Source: Actinomycetota bacterium (GTDB lineage: Bacteria; Actinomycetota; CADDZG01; JAHWKV01). Taken from it: a stretch of DNA of 13,788 bases. Numbering within the stretch: position 1 is the first letter of the stretch; the number at the start of each line of letters is the position of its first letter. Below are positions 12,448-13,788 of this stretch, in pieces. The notes under the pieces were generated by a model, which worked only from the letters and a program-made list of their open reading frames with translations, was not told the origin of the DNA and ran no database searches. The stretch covers positions 1 through 13,788 of the forward strand of contig JAHWKV010000003.1 in assembly GCA_019347725.1 (NCBI GenBank), given 5' to 3'. The translations under genes were made by a program, and so were the position numbers.

Positions 12448-13572
12448 CTAATCATTAACCGAGCCGGCGGGCTGCAAGTACTCGAAGTGCATGCCGTCGG
12501 GGATGCGCCATCGACCACCCCAGACGAAGCCCCAGTCCTCCATGATCTCAACCAGGCGCGGGTCCATCGACGGCGAGCGCCCGTAGAGATTGTTCGACAC
12601 GTTGAAGTCGAATGCTATTCCCCATGCGTGGCGTGAAATGCCGGAGTGGGGATCGTCGTTCAACAGGCGGGGCGCGAAACAGCCCCCAAAGTTATCATCG
12701 TCCACCAGATGCTCCAGACCCTGGGCGGCAACCTGCTCGAACGCCGCCTTGATCTGAGGAAACACCTTGCGGTGGCAACGGGCCCGGCCCAACAGAGGAA
12801 TCGGCTCGTTGACCGTGTTGGCGACGATCCATTTTGGATAGATCTGGAGCTCGCCTCCGGGCTGTGGCTTTGCCGCAAACTCTCCGGCAGCCTTTTTGAT
12901 CTCGATTTGCGGAAGAGTGTCTCCGCCAGGACGAAAGTATCTTGAATCTCCGGGCTCGCGCGCTCCGATGGTCAGGTCGGGGAACTCGTCGCTCAAGTGA
13001 TCCAAAACGTCGCCGGCTTCCAGGCCGCGGCCCAAGGCTATGAGAACGTACTTGCGGTCGCTGATACCCAGTGTCTCGGCGGTCTCGTGCGAGACGACCA
13101 CCTCATGGCTGGCTATCAGATCGTCCTCTACGGCCGCGATGACGTCCACGGAGGTCTCACCGAACGCCAGCCTCCCTTCGGACTCGATCGCCCGGAAGGC
13201 GGCGGCCGAGCGGCCCATCAACGCCCCGCCCTCATCTAGGCGCCGAAAGGCCTCTTTCCGGCCGGCGGGTACGAATTTTTCGTACGAGTCGGGGTCGATG
13301 CTCAGTATCTCCAGTGGTATGGAGAAACCCTCGGGCGCAACCGAGTCGATGTCGTCCTCCACAGACTTCCATGAGGTCAGCCAGCCAGTCCCGTTTCCTA
13401 CCTCGGTGACAACTTGCGTATCGCTGATCCGTCGTGCTGCCGCCGCCAGCTCCGGAACCACATCGGCCGGGCCGTATACCAGCAGGATCGGGGCCTCGGG
13501 CTCGCCGAGTACCGGATCTGCTCGAGATTTGCCGGACCCGGGCAGAATGCCGGCTACAAGCAGGCTCAGCAT
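12448..13572 (-). CDS. M15-family zinc peptidase (D-alanyl-D-alanine carboxypeptidase/VanY-like) with an N-terminal membrane or signal segment
   Basis: The C-terminal ~130 residues form an M15 peptidase domain. SRHAWGIAFDFN carries the zinc ligands His and Asp in H-x6-D spacing, and WRIPDGMHFEY carries the third ligand His. Such enzymes trim peptidoglycan stem peptides outside the membrane. The preceding ~220 residues are an acidic region of unknown fold, not seen in simple VanY enzymes. ATG 13572 is the only standard start, but it begins in the middle of a hydrophobic segment with no Shine-Dalgarno. The in-frame sequence 16 codons upstream to a CTG at 13620 gives LNKRFTILVTGAAALLMLSL, a normal basic-then-hydrophobic signal or anchor, with GGAGCGAGG just before it. 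That CTG overlaps the stop of the upstream gene (CTGA), so the real protein may start there. Likely in one transcript with its neighbours. Confidence 0.87.
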   Translation of the reverse strand: MLSLLVAGILPGSGKSRADPVLGEPEAPILLVYGPADVVPELAAAARRISDTQVVTEVGNGTGWLTSWKSVEDDIDSVAPEGFSIPLEILSIDPDSYEKFVPAGRKEAFRRLDEGGALMGRSAAAFRAIESEGRLAFGETSVDVIAAVEDDLIASHEVVVSHETAETLGISDRKYVLIALGRGLEAGDVLDHLSDEFPDLTIGAREPGDSRYFRPGGDTLPQIEIKKAAGEFAAKPQPGGELQIYPKWIVANTVNEPIPLLGRARCHRKVFPQIKAAFEQVAAQGLEHLVDDDNFGGCFAPRLLNDDPHSGISRHAWGIAFDFNVSNNLYGRSPSMDPRLVEIMEDWGFVWGGRWRIPDGMHFEYLQPAGSVND

Positions 13573-13616
13573 CAGCAGCGCCGCCGCGCCGGTGACGAGG
13601 ATCGTAAAGCGCTTGT

Positions 13617-13788
13617 TCAGCCTCGCTCCAAGAGGCCGAGAACTTGTTCTCCCAAACGCTGCGGATTGTTGCCAAGGGCCGCCAGCAGCTCCGTGGCGGT
13701 GCTGCGTTCCGACGCCCCCGCCACGCGCGACAGCGCGGCCAGGCCTGCGGCCGCGAGCCGATCCTCCACCGGCCCGTCGAGGGCGGCC
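13617..13788 (-). CDS. C-terminal fragment of an unknown gene cut by the window edge
   Basis: A 56-residue open frame runs from the window edge to a TGA at 13619-13617. It reads as Ala/Leu-rich helices, for example EDRLAAAGLAALSRVAGASE and TELLAALGNNPQRLGEQVLG, ending LLERG. It has strong GC third-position bias and no stop. Its stop overlaps the proposed CTG start of the M15 gene by two bases, suggesting translational coupling and a shared operon. Too short to assign a family. Confidence 0.65.
   Translation of the reverse strand, partial: AALDGPVEDRLAAAGLAALSRVAGASERSTATELLAALGNNPQRLGEQVLGLLERG

Noticed and set aside
12934..12944. AAGTATCTT, similar to the MarR operator core, in the M15 gene
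   Set aside because: It lies inside a coding frame, lacks the palindromic partner and has no promoter next to it; a 9-base match is plausibly chance.

Overview
The window looks like a chromosomal stretch from a high-GC actinobacterium (Actinomycetota). The support is GC-rich codon third positions, a group 1-type uptake [NiFe]-hydrogenase small subunit most like the actinobacterial high-affinity enzymes, a GH65 phosphorylase/trehalase-type enzyme paired with a beta-phosphoglucomutase-like HAD protein, an MpaB-type DUF2236 protein, and several genes whose -10 box lies 6-8 nt before the start codon (leaderless transcripts). No tRNA, rRNA, CRISPR array, insertion sequence or phage gene was seen. 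Class or genus cannot be assigned from the sequence alone.

Left part (1-2646): the 3' portion of a [NiFe]-hydrogenase small subunit carries an unrecognised C-terminal extension of about 165 residues. It is followed by an ArsR-type regulator, a strong terminator, a cytosolic DsbA-like thiol oxidoreductase and a convergent VOC/glyoxalase protein. No hydrogenase large subunit lies downstream of the small subunit.

Regulatory centre (2647-4193): this is the most unusual section. A -35/-10 promoter with 17-bp spacing drives what looks like a 72-nt RNA closed by a perfect 11-bp stem and ending in a U-run. Next comes a MarR gene with an operator-like inverted repeat over its -35 region, then a shared bidirectional terminator. 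A convergent 85-codon gene follows; its promoter contains a perfect 24-bp palindrome sharing a 12-bp core with the MarR operator. Together these form a compact candidate MarR regulon. The rest of the gap holds a GC-rich hairpin and a tiny coding-like frame that may be frameshifted.

Middle (4194-7401): a DUF2236 (MpaB-like) gene followed by an AI-2E family membrane protein gene on the minus strand, divergent from a SAM-dependent O-methyltransferase. The divergent pair shares a 60-bp region with back-to-back leaderless promoters.

Right part (7425-13788): a HAD (beta-phosphoglucomutase-type) and GH65 operon, coupled by a TAATG overlap, probably converts a glucose disaccharide to glucose 6-phosphate. 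A divergent YqgE/AlgH gene follows. Then comes a minus-strand run of a truncated unknown gene, an M15 zinc peptidase with an N-terminal membrane or signal segment, and a 412-residue protein of unknown function.
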